A stretch of 64,000 nt of DNA from assembly GCA_030653035.1 (NCBI GenBank), contig JAUSAB010000030.1, positions 21,771-85,770 on the forward strand. Direction: 5' to 3'. The DNA comes from Desulfocapsaceae bacterium (GTDB lineage Bacteria > Desulfobacterota > Desulfobulbia > Desulfobulbales > Desulfocapsaceae). Positions 35,807 through 45,081 of the stretch are shown here, in pieces (position 1 is the first letter of the stretch; every line of letters starts with the position of its first letter). The translations under genes were made by a program, and so were the position numbers. Below the pieces are notes generated by a model that was given only the letters and a program-made list of their open reading frames with translations, searched no databases and had not been told where the DNA came from.

Positions 35807-37024
35807 TTACTCCTTATCCTTTTTTTCAAGCATCCGCACCACATGATCCCAGATGAGATCTGCCGTCTGCTCCTTGCTGACCAGAGGTAACGGGCTGGAA
35901 CCATTTTTATCCAGCAGGGTCACCTGATTGGTATCCGCTTCAAAGCCGGTATGGGCAGAACCAATATCGTTAATGGCAATCAGATCAAGATTTTTATTCT
36001 TGAGTTTCTTTGCTCCCTCCGCCGTATGATTTTGGCTCTCAGCGGCGAAACCAACAAGCAGAAATCCAGCCTTCTTCTTACGCCGCCCCAGTTCTTTTAG
36101 GATATCCGTGGTCTGCTCCAGCGTCAGTTGCAGCTCGGCCTGTTCTTTTTTCACCTTCTCAGCAAAGTGCATGGCAGGACGAAAATCACTCACTGCTGCT
36201 GCCTTGATAACCACCGAGGCCTGATGACAATGTTCCAGCACCGCCTCCTCCATCTCGCGCGCCGTTTCCACCTGCACGCAGGAGACACCCGGTGGACAGG
36301 CAAGCTTGGTCGGGCCGGAGATCAGGATCACCTCTGCCCCCCGCCTCTTGGCAGTTCTGGCCAGAGCATATCCCATCTTCCCTGACGAACGGTTACTGAG
36401 GAACCGGGCAGGATCCAGGGGCTCACGGGTCGGGCCCGCCGTAATCAAAATTTTCTCGCCAGTAAGATCGGGCACGGCCAGGATCTGGAGCATGACCTCC
36501 CGTGCCTGCTCCCATTCCGGCAAACGTCCAGGTCCTTCCTCCCGGCAGGCCATGCGACCGCTCTCCGGGGTCAGGACCTGACACCCATAGCCCTTGAGTT
36601 TTTCAATATTTTCCTGAACTGCTGGATGGCTGTACATCTGACTATTCATGGCCGGACAAACCAAAACCTTCGCCCTGGTGGCCAGGACTGTACAGGAAAG
36701 CAGATCATCGGCAAGGCCATGGGCCAGACGGGCAATGGTGTGGGCCGTGGCCGGGGCGATCACCACCAGATCAGCCTCCCGCGCCAACTGGATATGGGAA
36801 ATGACATCGGCTCCCTCCTGCGTAAACAGGCTGGTATGCACCCGCTCACCGGAAAGGGCGGCAAAGGTCAGGGGGGCGACAAAGCGGCAGGCCGAATCGG
36901 TCATCATCACCGCGACCCGCGCCTCTTCCTTGGCAAGATTGCTCACCCAGCCCGCGACCTTAAAGGCGGCAATACTACCGGTCACCCCGACCACAATTCG
37001 TTTTCCCGCAAGTGTTGTATGCAT
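35807..37024 (-). CDS. coaBC: CoaBC: phosphopantothenoylcysteine synthetase/decarboxylase
   Basis: About 405-residue bifunctional enzyme for two steps of coenzyme A synthesis. The N-terminal flavin decarboxylase (CoaC) has GVTGSIAAFKV, the substrate clamp VCPAMNSQMYSHPAV and a Cys-bearing flap in GCQVLTPESGRMACREEG. The C-terminal synthetase (CoaB) has ITAGPTREPLDPARFLSNRS, SGKMGYALA, and KLKNKNLDLIAINDI. ATG 37024 was chosen because MHTTLAGKRIVVG is the normal beginning; a longer frame to 37132 runs through the palindrome upstream and is not credible. It is a stand-alone gene. Confidence 0.94.
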   Translation of the reverse strand: MHTTLAGKRIVVGVTGSIAAFKVAGWVSNLAKEEARVAVMMTDSACRFVAPLTFAALSGERVHTSLFTQEGADVISHIQLAREADLVVIAPATAHTIARLAHGLADDLLSCTVLATRAKVLVCPAMNSQMYSHPAVQENIEKLKGYGCQVLTPESGRMACREEGPGRLPEWEQAREVMLQILAVPDLTGEKILITAGPTREPLDPARFLSNRSSGKMGYALARTAKRRGAEVILISGPTKLACPPGVSCVQVETAREMEEAVLEHCHQASVVIKAAAVSDFRPAMHFAEKVKKEQAELQLTLEQTTDILKELGRRKKKAGFLLVGFAAESQNHTAEGAKKLKNKNLDLIAINDIGSAHTGFEADTNQVTLLDKNGSSPLPLVSKEQTADLIWDHVVRMLEKKDKE

Positions 37025-37083
37025 AAAGAAAATGTCCTCTCTCAATTCAACAAGAGCTATAAAATCCACATCAGCGGCCAGAC

Positions 37084-37130
37084 GCCGCTTCACCGCAACA
37101 GCCGCAGATTGGCTGTTGCGGTGAAGCGGC
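37084..37130. repeat. 20-bp perfect inverted repeat upstream of coaBC
   Basis: GCCGCTTCACCGCAACAGCC and its exact complement are separated by 7 bases (GCAGATT). No U-run follows on either strand. A second, imperfect 14-bp palindrome (AAAGTCTTAAGCAA...) follows at about 37146-37178. Confidence 0.75.
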
Positions 37131-37192
37131 ATAAGAATCCGTAAAAAGTCTTAAGCAAAAAAACTTGCTGAAGACTTTAACGGCTTCCAAAC

Positions 37193-37231
37193 AAAAAGGC
37201 ATGTCCCGCACCATGCGGGACATGCCTTTTT
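37193..37231. terminator. Bidirectional intrinsic terminator
   Basis: An 18-bp stem (AAAAAGGCATGTCCCGCA with TGCGGGACATGCCTTTTT, loop CCA) carries U-runs on both strands. It ends the BI-1 family gene at 37261 on the minus strand. Confidence 0.9.
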
Positions 37232-37260
37232 CTCAATCCTGCCAACAACAATTCCTTCTG

Positions 37261-37968
37261 CTAATTCCTGCTGCCCCCAAAGAATCTGAGCAACATGAGA
37301 AACAGATTGATAAAATCAAGATAGAGGGCCAAGGCGCCCATGATCGAACCCTTCCTGACCATTTCCTCTCCCTGGGTCATGATCCCCTCCTCGCCGATGG
37401 TCTTGATCCTCTGCACATCATAAGCAGTCAGTCCGGTAAAGATCAGCACCCCGGCCATGGAAATCACCCAGGACATGGCGGAACTGTGCATGAACATATT
37501 GACCAGCGAGGCGATGATAATCCCGATCAGGCCCATGAAGAGGAACGATCCCAGGCCCGAAAGATCCCGCTTGGTTACCAGGCCATACACGGCCATGGCC
37601 CCGAACATCCCGGCCGTAATAAAAAAGGTGCCGGCAATAGAGGAACGGGTATAGGCCAGAAAGATAGTTGACAAGGTCAAGCCATTAATGATGGCATAGC
37701 CGACAAAAAGCCCGGTGGCTGTCGAGGCCTGCATTTTATCCACCCGCGCCGAGAGATAAAAGACCATCCCCAGTTCTGCCAGGATCAGAATAATAAACAG
37801 GGGGCTGCCGACAATCTGTATAGCCAGTCCGGATGAAGCGGTAAAAAAGGCCACAATCCCGGTAAGCCCAAGACCGATAGCCATCCAGTTAAAGACTTTG
37901 GCCAGAAAGATGGTGGATGCCTCTTGCCGGGCCTGGGTCAAGGTTATCTGATTTGTATTTCCGTACAT
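37261..37968 (-). CDS. Bax inhibitor-1/YccA family membrane protein
   Basis: 235-residue protein with about seven hydrophobic helices (VFNWMAIGLGLTGIVAFFTA, then LFIILILAELGMVFYLSA, and others). The family hallmark lies in helices 6-7: GLTAYDVQRIKTIGE and LYLDFINLFLMLLRFFGG, with the conserved Asp residues proposed to control calcium leak. E. coli relatives (YbhL, YccA) are similar in length, and YccA modulates FtsH. ATG 37968 has AAAGGAGAATTGAC upstream. The gene has its own terminator and is divergent from the cooC-like gene. Confidence 0.92.
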   Translation of the reverse strand: MYGNTNQITLTQARQEASTIFLAKVFNWMAIGLGLTGIVAFFTASSGLAIQIVGSPLFIILILAELGMVFYLSARVDKMQASTATGLFVGYAIINGLTLSTIFLAYTRSSIAGTFFITAGMFGAMAVYGLVTKRDLSGLGSFLFMGLIGIIIASLVNMFMHSSAMSWVISMAGVLIFTGLTAYDVQRIKTIGEEGIMTQGEEMVRKGSIMGALALYLDFINLFLMLLRFFGGSRN

Positions 37969-38074
37969 GTCAATTCTCCTTTTCATAGTTTACGTCTGAG
38001 CATAAATACGATACATAAGTAGAGTGTATCTTAATCATTTTGTTTCAGCAAGCAAGGAAAAGAGGACGGGAAGG

Positions 38075-38827
38075 ATGAAGATTGCGATCAGCGGCAAAGG
38101 CGGCGTCGGCAAGACCACGATTATGGTCCTTCTGGCCAATGAGTTCAAGAAAGCCGGCAAGGATGTCCTGATCATTGACGCCGACCCCAGTCCCCATATG
38201 GCGGAGACTCTGGGGGTAAAAGATATTGAAAGGATAAAACCCATTGCCGAGATGACCAAACTTCTGGTTGAACGCTCCGGCAAGGTGGAAGGCTCCCCGT
38301 TTTACAACATGAACCCCCAGATAAATGACCTGCTTCAGGATTTCATGATCAGCCATGAGGGGATGAAGTTGATGGTGCTGGGCGCCATCCAGACCGGCGA
38401 CAAGGGGTGTGCCTGTCCGGAAAACAATGTGTTGCGGCGGATGCTGACCAAGCTCCTGCTTACGCCCAATCAGGTGGTCCTGCTTGATATGGAGGCAGGG
38501 GTGGAACATCTGGGTCGGGGCACCATCGCCGGCATTGACCAGCTGCTGATCGTGGTCATCCCCTCCCGCTCTTCCATCCGCACGGCCCTCAAGATCAAGA
38601 AACTGGCAGAAGATGTGAAGATCCCCCGAATTGATTTTATCGGGAATCTGATTAAAGACGAACAGGACCAGGTGTTTCTGACCGAAGGGCTAGGCATCAC
38701 GCCCATTGCCTTCTTCGCCGATTCTCAGGCCATCAGAGAGGCGGAACGGGCTGAAACCCCGCTCACTCATCTTCCTGCCCCGACAGAGGATACTCCGCGA
38801 CTCCTGATGGAGGCCTTGACCAGATAA
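38075..38827 (+). CDS. CooC/MinD-type P-loop ATPase (nickel-insertion accessory type)
   Basis: 250-residue ATPase of the CooC branch. The deviant P-loop SGKGGVGKTTIMVLL starts near residue 6, DADPSPHMAETLGV follows, Walker B-like VVLLDMEAG is near residue 135, and a CxC pair (GCACPENN, residues about 112-114) matches the metal-binding cysteines of CooC dimers. CooC loads nickel into carbon monoxide dehydrogenase. No CODH gene is visible in the window, so the target must be elsewhere or different. ATG 38075 with AGAGGA upstream is preferred to the open frame from 38024. Confidence 0.85.
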   Translation: MKIAISGKGGVGKTTIMVLLANEFKKAGKDVLIIDADPSPHMAETLGVKDIERIKPIAEMTKLLVERSGKVEGSPFYNMNPQINDLLQDFMISHEGMKLMVLGAIQTGDKGCACPENNVLRRMLTKLLLTPNQVVLLDMEAGVEHLGRGTIAGIDQLLIVVIPSRSSIRTALKIKKLAEDVKIPRIDFIGNLIKDEQDQVFLTEGLGITPIAFFADSQAIREAERAETPLTHLPAPTEDTPRLLMEALTR

Positions 38828-38906
38828 TTCCCAAGACACACCCTTTGGCACATACCCTTGATGGTCAAGAGACCGCTTCAAGGCGCCTCCCGGATGATTC
38901 AAAAAA

Positions 38907-39392
38907 TCAGGGGAACAAGGAGGCGGTTATCTCGACCACCTCAAACTCACGGGTTCCGCCAGGGGTCTTGGCGATCACATCATCCCCCACCTCTTTGCCA
39001 AGGATACTTCTCCCCAGCGGTGAAAATACGGAGATAGACCCCTTCTTCACATCAGCCTCTTCCGTACCCAGAAGTTGGTAACAGACCTGATCATCCGTTT
39101 CCAAATCCAGCAAGGTCACCACCGTTCCAAAGACCGCCCGTTGCGTAGGCACCTCCATACAGTTAATCACCTCGGCACGACCCAGCTTATCCTTCAACTC
39201 CCTGATGCGCCCCTCAATATGCCCCTGACGCTCTTTTGCCGCATGGTACTCTGCGTTCTCCTTCAGATCGCCATGGGCGCGGGCAACTTCAATAGCCTTG
39301 ACCACATCAATCCGATCAACCTTCTCCAAACGCCGAAGTTCATCACGCAGCTTCTGATACCCCTGAGTCGACATTGGTACTCGTTCAATCAT
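38907..39392 (-). CDS. greA: Transcription elongation factor GreA
   Basis: 161-residue factor that stimulates transcript cleavage by backtracked RNA polymerase. The N-terminal coiled coil has STQGYQKLRDELRRLEKVDR and the acidic tip ARAHGDLKENAEYHAAKE. The C-terminal FKBP-like domain has YQLLGTEEADVKKGSIS and SPLGRSILGKEVGD. The start at ATG 39392 has AGGAGGAAAG upstream; the frame stays open further upstream without family similarity. Confidence 0.96.
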   Translation of the reverse strand: MIERVPMSTQGYQKLRDELRRLEKVDRIDVVKAIEVARAHGDLKENAEYHAAKERQGHIEGRIRELKDKLGRAEVINCMEVPTQRAVFGTVVTLLDLETDDQVCYQLLGTEEADVKKGSISVFSPLGRSILGKEVGDDVIAKTPGGTREFEVVEITASLFP

Positions 39393-39552
39393 TCTTTCCT
39401 CCTGTTCAAATAAAAAAACCTGCAAATTGTGACAACAATCCGCAGGGATATGAGTCTTGTTAGCAACCGTTACAAAAAAGTCCTGTCTTTTTGACCAGTT
39501 CGTTACTCGTCTTGACCTTCGAAACGACACGACGTGGTGACATAACAGGAGC

Positions 39553-42500
39553 TTACCAGCGATACACCAGTGACAGGCCGATATCCTTGCGGACAACCAG
39601 CCCCCCCTGAACCATACCGACACTGCTACTTAATAAGAAATGGCGACTCATTTCAAGATAAATATTGCCGCCAAAGGTATGACTGTTATATCCCCCTTCC
39701 TCATAGCCAAAAGAATAATCAAGGGTATAATAACTTGGAGCACTCCGGCCCAGCACATCTGCGGCCAATTGATGTTCAAAATGAACAGAGACCTGGTTCT
39801 GCCAATATTCATTAGGACTCCAGTATGGATGATCACCTGGGGCAAAACCATTTTCATAGGAAAAATCTCTTCCCATATTGCCAACGGCATTATGGGATAA
39901 TTCCTGGCCATAGGTGACCTGCAGCAGGGTCGGCTCGCTGTGCAGGATGTAAGAGGCCCAGACATGATACCGATTCTGATGATTGGCATCACTATATTCC
40001 CGGAACAGATATTCTCCGCCACAAAACAGACGCGGCAGGATGTCCACCCTGACCCCACCTTCCAGATCCCGTTTACTGATCCCCTGTTCCAGGGCCTGCA
40101 CGGTATCATCAACTACATCCTGCCGCAGACGGACAGAACCATGCAGTTCATCCCCTATCCGGCCACGCATCTCCAGATCATAGAGAGGGGTAATATCATA
40201 ATGAGCATGACCGTCTTTCGCATCAGGTCTATCAGCACCGAGCTTGGCAATAAAATCGACATTGGAATGAGGATAAAAAGAATATGCCCCCAGAAGCCTG
40301 TTGCGCCACAGTGTCTGGTCCGTCTCCGTGCCGATGGCATGGAGAGTGCTCCAGCTGACATCCAGCTCCTGACGAAGAGTCGGCAACATCCAGGTACTGG
40401 CCCCGCCTCGTGTCTGCTGGATGTCCAGATATCCATTTCTGCCGTTCAGAGAAGAATAGCCAAAATCAATCGTCCCTTTTGGTTTCCTCTTTAAGCTATT
40501 ACGCTGCACTGCTTCGGCAAGATCCGGATAGTCAGGATTTTCCCGACTAATCTCATCATACAACAAAGCCTCCTTTCCCAGAAGCCCAAGACGGCTGTAA
40601 ATCCCGGCAAGATCAAAAAGAGACTCAGGAGAAGGATCCCTTTCCACGACATCTTGATACTCTTTCATGGCCTGATAATAATCACCCTGCGCCAGTGCCT
40701 TCCTGGCGGAGAGCTCTCTAGCTGCCAGTTGCTGCCAGCGATAGTCCGCATACAAATCAGCGCCAATCCTACCGACCGGCAGTCCACGCTGATTCATGAC
40801 AAACGAGGGCTCCATCACCACGGTCAGGCGATCCGGCTCTGCAGGATGAGTAAAGGTAATCGTGTTCCAAAAGGTTTGCCGCGGAGGAGGGAGGACAAGA
40901 TGCACCTGTTTTTCTTCTACTTTTTGAGCAAAAAGCATATCCACAGAGGGTTGCAACAAGGTATTATACACCGTAACCGCCGCCACCCATTGCCGATCAG
41001 CCCACAGGGCCCGGGCCAGAATCAGCCTCTGCCACACCGCCAAATAAGCAGTGTCTGGAAAATCCACAAGACCTTTGCCCAGACCTTTTTGTCTGGCAGG
41101 AACCAGATTGTCTATGATCTGCGGAAATGATGCCAGCTTGAACTCCATCTCTAATGACTTCCGAGCAAAGCTGAGTTCCGCAGGATAATCCGCAGCAAGG
41201 GTCTGTAAAGAGGTAAAAGCCGCCTCTACATTCCCCTGATCACGCAGGAGATCTGCCTGCAACACCAAGGCCCCCACTGATTCCGGCACCTCCCGCAAGG
41301 CCATTTGCACATGCTGCAAAGCGGCCTCCGTGTCGCCATATTCCCGCTCTAACTGTGCGACCTGCATCAGACTCAAAAACCTGTTGCCATAGTTTTTACT
41401 CAACACCTCATCAACGAGCTTATCCCCCTGATTTCCCCCTGACAAACCCGCATCAAGCAATTGTTTAAGGATCAAGGGTTCCAAATCCAGCGGATGCTCC
41501 TTGAGGAGTTTCGCTATCAGTTCCCGACCGTTGTCATATTGTTTATCCTGTAGATAAAACCGGGCCAACACAAGGTCTGCCAGCTCCTTCATCCCGCTCT
41601 CTTGCCGGCAATGCTGAACTAGAAAGGTCCGGTATTCCTGAACACTGTCGATAGCCTTGTCCATTTTCCCAGCTGCGGCCAGCACCCTTGCCCGAAGCAA
41701 AACAAGATTTTTTTTGTCATCCAAACAAGTTGCAGGAACAACAGAATATCCTGGTTGTTCGGATAACAGCGCCCCCCAGGACCAGGCAAGATCAGGTTCT
41801 TTGCTCTTCAAGGAAAATTCAACCAATTGGCGAAGGGTGGATTCAATGGCAACCCCATCCACCAACATCTGCCGCAAGAACTGTTCCGCCTCAAAGGTAT
41901 TTCCTTCCCTATACAGGGCATCAGCCAGAACCAGGCGCGTCTCAGCAATCAGTTCAGCATCCCCCTGACCTGACTCAATCAGTTGTTGACAGATCGTTTT
42001 GGCCTGGGTCGCCAATCCGTTTCTCAGCAAGACCTTGGCATACCGCAGATCCATCTTCATCTGCTCAGCCTCAGACTTTGCCTCCCGACGCTCTGCCTCA
42101 TAGTATTCCTGATACTGACGAATCAGGCCCAGCTGTGCCGATAACTCGAGACAACGAAAACGAATAGCCTGATCATCTGGCATCGCGTTCAAATAGCGAT
42201 TATACCAGACCAGCGCCTGCCCCGAGATTCCACGTTCATCCGCAAGATGCGCACTGATAAGCAGATATCTTGGCCTATTACGCTCCTCCTGCGGCAAGAG
42301 CCCGAGAAGATGCTCGACCTCGCCCAGATCTTTCTGTTCAAGAAACAACTCGGCAAGCCGGAGAACAACCTCCCTGTTTCCTGGATCATGCTGATGAATC
42401 ATGCCGAGAACTGCACGCAATTCCTTGCTGTTCCCACGTTTTTCAAGGAGTTGGGCCATGCTCACATAAATTGCCAGCTGGTTCGGGGTAATCTGTGCAA

Positions 42501-43644
42501 GCTCCTTCCATACCGGCAAGGCGCCATCCCGCTCCACTTTTGACACCAGATCATGGGCAAGCATGGCTTGTATTTTTCCTATCTCTTTGGCAATAACCTG
42601 ATCTTCAGGATGATACTGGAGATAATCCTCAAAATAAGACAGCGCCTTGTCAGGCCTCCCCAGATCAGACAGATAAATAGCGCCTATCTGCAAGAGACGG
42701 GCATCACGGTGATCATCCTGGGCCAGCAAAATCAGGAGATGAGGCAAGGCCGCCTCTTTTTCCCCTTTGGCAATCAAATAATCAGCCATTTTTTCCTGAA
42801 ACGGCAGGTAATCCGGATGACGCTGCAGATATTTTTGCCAGCAAAAAACAGCCTTGGTCTCCTGATCAGGACGATCAAAAACCACGGCTGCCTCAAGCAG
42901 GGCCTGATCCTCCACCTTATCTTGAGAAACAAGTTTTTCATAATAGACCAAGGCCTTTTCCCTCCGCCCGGATTTGGCCACATAAGCCGCAAGTTGATGC
43001 AACAGAGTGATATCATCAGGCCTGAGCTGGAGGAGTTCTTCCATAAACGGATAGGCCGCCTCATACTTCCCCTGTCCACGCAAGGAGGCAACAAGACCAA
43101 CCAAGGCCTCTTTGTCCTGTGACCCATCAAGAGCGGCTTTTTTCTGATAAACAAGATCGTAATAGGCAAAAGCCCCAACATATTCCTTCTTTTTCAGGGC
43201 AACCAGACCAGCGCTCAATAGATATTCAGGGTGCTTGGGGTCTTTTTCCAGAAGATCTTCAAGAAGAACGGAGGCCTGATCCCAATCAGACAGGGTAATG
43301 AGCACCAGGCAATATTCCCACGAGGCCTCTTCAATATTGTTTTTCAGAGAAAGAAGCCGGGAATAACTTTTGGCGGCCTCAGTATATTTCTCTTGTCTGG
43401 TCAGTTCCCGGGCCTCATCCCAGAGGATTTTCCATGCAGGTTCCTCTCTGGTGTCACTGACAACAACATCACGTTCAGGGGTAATGGCAGCAGAAGCTGG
43501 AAGAATTACAGGAAAGAAAGAGAGAGGAGACACCAGAAAACAAAAAACAGCAAGAAAACGCCAGCCCAAAATACCGGACTGCCGACATCCCACTCCGGAA
43601 GGTGTGACCATTGACCAAGAGTTCTGAAAAAAGCCCTTCACCAT
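39553..43644 (-). CDS. Large TPR protein with C-terminal outer-membrane beta-barrel (PelB/BcsC-like)
   Basis: 1363-residue exported protein. The signal peptide is about residues 1-52 (long, ending LPASA). Residues about 70-1000 are many TPR-like helical repeats with typical A-Y-W-A spacing (WDQASVLLEDLLEKDPKHPE, then KALSYFEDYLQYHPEDQ). The last 330 residues alternate hydrophobic and polar residues and end in LVYRW, an outer-membrane barrel end with aromatic C-terminus. This is the architecture of exopolysaccharide-secretion proteins such as PelB, BcsC and PgaA. No polysaccharide synthase lies next to it, only a sugar aminotransferase gene 102 bp upstream on the same strand. A GGAGG ribosome site precedes ATG 43644. 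Confidence 0.82.
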   Translation of the reverse strand: MVKGFFQNSWSMVTPSGVGCRQSGILGWRFLAVFCFLVSPLSFFPVILPASAAITPERDVVVSDTREEPAWKILWDEARELTRQEKYTEAAKSYSRLLSLKNNIEEASWEYCLVLITLSDWDQASVLLEDLLEKDPKHPEYLLSAGLVALKKKEYVGAFAYYDLVYQKKAALDGSQDKEALVGLVASLRGQGKYEAAYPFMEELLQLRPDDITLLHQLAAYVAKSGRREKALVYYEKLVSQDKVEDQALLEAAVVFDRPDQETKAVFCWQKYLQRHPDYLPFQEKMADYLIAKGEKEAALPHLLILLAQDDHRDARLLQIGAIYLSDLGRPDKALSYFEDYLQYHPEDQVIAKEIGKIQAMLAHDLVSKVERDGALPVWKELAQITPNQLAIYVSMAQLLEKRGNSKELRAVLGMIHQHDPGNREVVLRLAELFLEQKDLGEVEHLLGLLPQEERNRPRYLLISAHLADERGISGQALVWYNRYLNAMPDDQAIRFRCLELSAQLGLIRQYQEYYEAERREAKSEAEQMKMDLRYAKVLLRNGLATQAKTICQQLIESGQGDAELIAETRLVLADALYREGNTFEAEQFLRQMLVDGVAIESTLRQLVEFSLKSKEPDLAWSWGALLSEQPGYSVVPATCLDDKKNLVLLRARVLAAAGKMDKAIDSVQEYRTFLVQHCRQESGMKELADLVLARFYLQDKQYDNGRELIAKLLKEHPLDLEPLILKQLLDAGLSGGNQGDKLVDEVLSKNYGNRFLSLMQVAQLEREYGDTEAALQHVQMALREVPESVGALVLQADLLRDQGNVEAAFTSLQTLAADYPAELSFARKSLEMEFKLASFPQIIDNLVPARQKGLGKGLVDFPDTAYLAVWQRLILARALWADRQWVAAVTVYNTLLQPSVDMLFAQKVEEKQVHLVLPPPRQTFWNTITFTHPAEPDRLTVVMEPSFVMNQRGLPVGRIGADLYADYRWQQLAARELSARKALAQGDYYQAMKEYQDVVERDPSPESLFDLAGIYSRLGLLGKEALLYDEISRENPDYPDLAEAVQRNSLKRKPKGTIDFGYSSLNGRNGYLDIQQTRGGASTWMLPTLRQELDVSWSTLHAIGTETDQTLWRNRLLGAYSFYPHSNVDFIAKLGADRPDAKDGHAHYDITPLYDLEMRGRIGDELHGSVRLRQDVVDDTVQALEQGISKRDLEGGVRVDILPRLFCGGEYLFREYSDANHQNRYHVWASYILHSEPTLLQVTYGQELSHNAVGNMGRDFSYENGFAPGDHPYWSPNEYWQNQVSVHFEHQLAADVLGRSAPSYYTLDYSFGYEEGGYNSHTFGGNIYLEMSRHFLLSSSVGMVQGGLVVRKDIGLSLVYRW

Positions 43645-43746
43645 AAAAAGACCTCCATGGCAAAGACGTTTCTTCTTCCAGATTGCACCCCAAAGGCACT
43701 TCCTGCGGGGTGCGTTACAGAAGAGAAATCCACGAGAATATCACAC

Positions 43747-44952
43747 TTATTGCCGATAGAATTCAGCTATCTTCTCAACAACATACACCTGCATATCCGC
43801 AGTCAGTTCCGGATAAATTGGCAGGGCAATGGTCTCAGCAGCAGCCTTCTCAGCCTGAGGAAAAGACAGGGCAGGGAAGCTTGTCCCCAAACATTTCTGC
43901 TGATGCAAGGCCAATGGATAATACACTTCACAACCGATATCCTGCAAACGCAGCCAGTTAATCAAGGCATCACGCCGGCTGACCCGCAAGACATACTGGT
44001 TATAGATGTGATAATTTTTTCCAGCACCATTCACGGCGCTATTATCTTGTTTTTTCGCCATATGAACAGCCTGGGGCAGGACAAGAAAGTTATTCTGAAC
44101 AAGACCGAATTCAGCAAAGAGTGCATTATAGCGGCCCGCATTCTCACGCCTTGCGCGATGCCACTGCTCAAGGTACGTCAACTTGATCCGCAGCACAGTG
44201 GCCTGAATGGGATCAAGACGGAAGTTCCCCCCTACTTGATCATGATAATACTTGGGTGAGGCCCCATGGTTGAGTAAAATGCGAATCTTGTCGGCCAAAG
44301 CACGATCACGGGTCACCACCATCCCGCCATCACCAATTCCTCCAAGGTTTTTACTGGGGAAAAAAGAAAAACATCCGGCAAGCCCTATGGAACCGGCCTT
44401 CCCCCATTGTCCATTTATCTCGCTGCCCTCAGCGCTCATTGGGCATTCAGCGCCAATGGCCTGGGCCGCATCTTCAATCACCGGTAAGGCATACTGGTTG
44501 GCGAGCTTCATGATCGCCACCATATCCGCACATTGTCCGTATAGGTGTACAGGCAAAATAGCCTTGATTTTTCTTTCAGAATCACGAACCAGGACTTCTG
44601 CCATGGCAACAGGATCTATATTAAAAGAGACAGGATCTATGTCCACAAAAACAGGAATCGCTCCCAACCGGAGCACAACCCCCATGGTGGCAAAAAAAGA
44701 ATAGGGTGTGGTCAGAACCTGATCACCAGGCCCGATCTCCAAGGCCATCAAAGAAACAAGCAGGGCGTCAGTACCGCTGGAGACCCCCACCCCGTTTTCC
44801 ACACCACAATAAGCGGCAACATCCTGTTCCAACGAAGAAACTTCAGGGCCCTGAATATAGGTAGTTGAGTCGATAACCCTGGTGACGGCCTCCAGGATAT
44901 CTTCCCGAAGATAACTCAATTGTTGTTTGAGGTCGAGTAAAGGTACTTTCAT
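43747..44952 (-). CDS. DegT/DnrJ/EryC1/StrS-family sugar aminotransferase
   Basis: 401-residue PLP-dependent aminotransferase. Motifs: VPLLDLKQQL at the start, GVSSGTDALLVSLMAL (PLP phosphate binding), VLTTPYSFFATM, VIEDAAQAIGAE (Asp and Gln), and the Schiff-base Lys in CFSFFPSKNLGGIGDGG. It makes amino sugars, usually for lipopolysaccharide or other surface glycans. An insertion with low-complexity sequence (MAKKQDNSAVNGAGKN) lies near residue 310. It precedes the TPR/barrel gene on the same strand and may supply a nucleotide-sugar precursor for the same surface polymer; that is inference. Confidence 0.93.
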   Translation of the reverse strand: MKVPLLDLKQQLSYLREDILEAVTRVIDSTTYIQGPEVSSLEQDVAAYCGVENGVGVSSGTDALLVSLMALEIGPGDQVLTTPYSFFATMGVVLRLGAIPVFVDIDPVSFNIDPVAMAEVLVRDSERKIKAILPVHLYGQCADMVAIMKLANQYALPVIEDAAQAIGAECPMSAEGSEINGQWGKAGSIGLAGCFSFFPSKNLGGIGDGGMVVTRDRALADKIRILLNHGASPKYYHDQVGGNFRLDPIQATVLRIKLTYLEQWHRARRENAGRYNALFAEFGLVQNNFLVLPQAVHMAKKQDNSAVNGAGKNYHIYNQYVLRVSRRDALINWLRLQDIGCEVYYPLALHQQKCLGTSFPALSFPQAEKAAAETIALPIYPELTADMQVYVVEKIAEFYRQ

Positions 44953-45081
44953 TATGCAAACCTTGATCGTAGCGAAACTTTATATTTTATAAAAAAACAA
45001 TACACATCAAAAAGAGAGAGAAGCAGCTAAGCCGCTGTACACAACATGGCCATCTAAATGGCCTCAACGGCATAAAAAACC

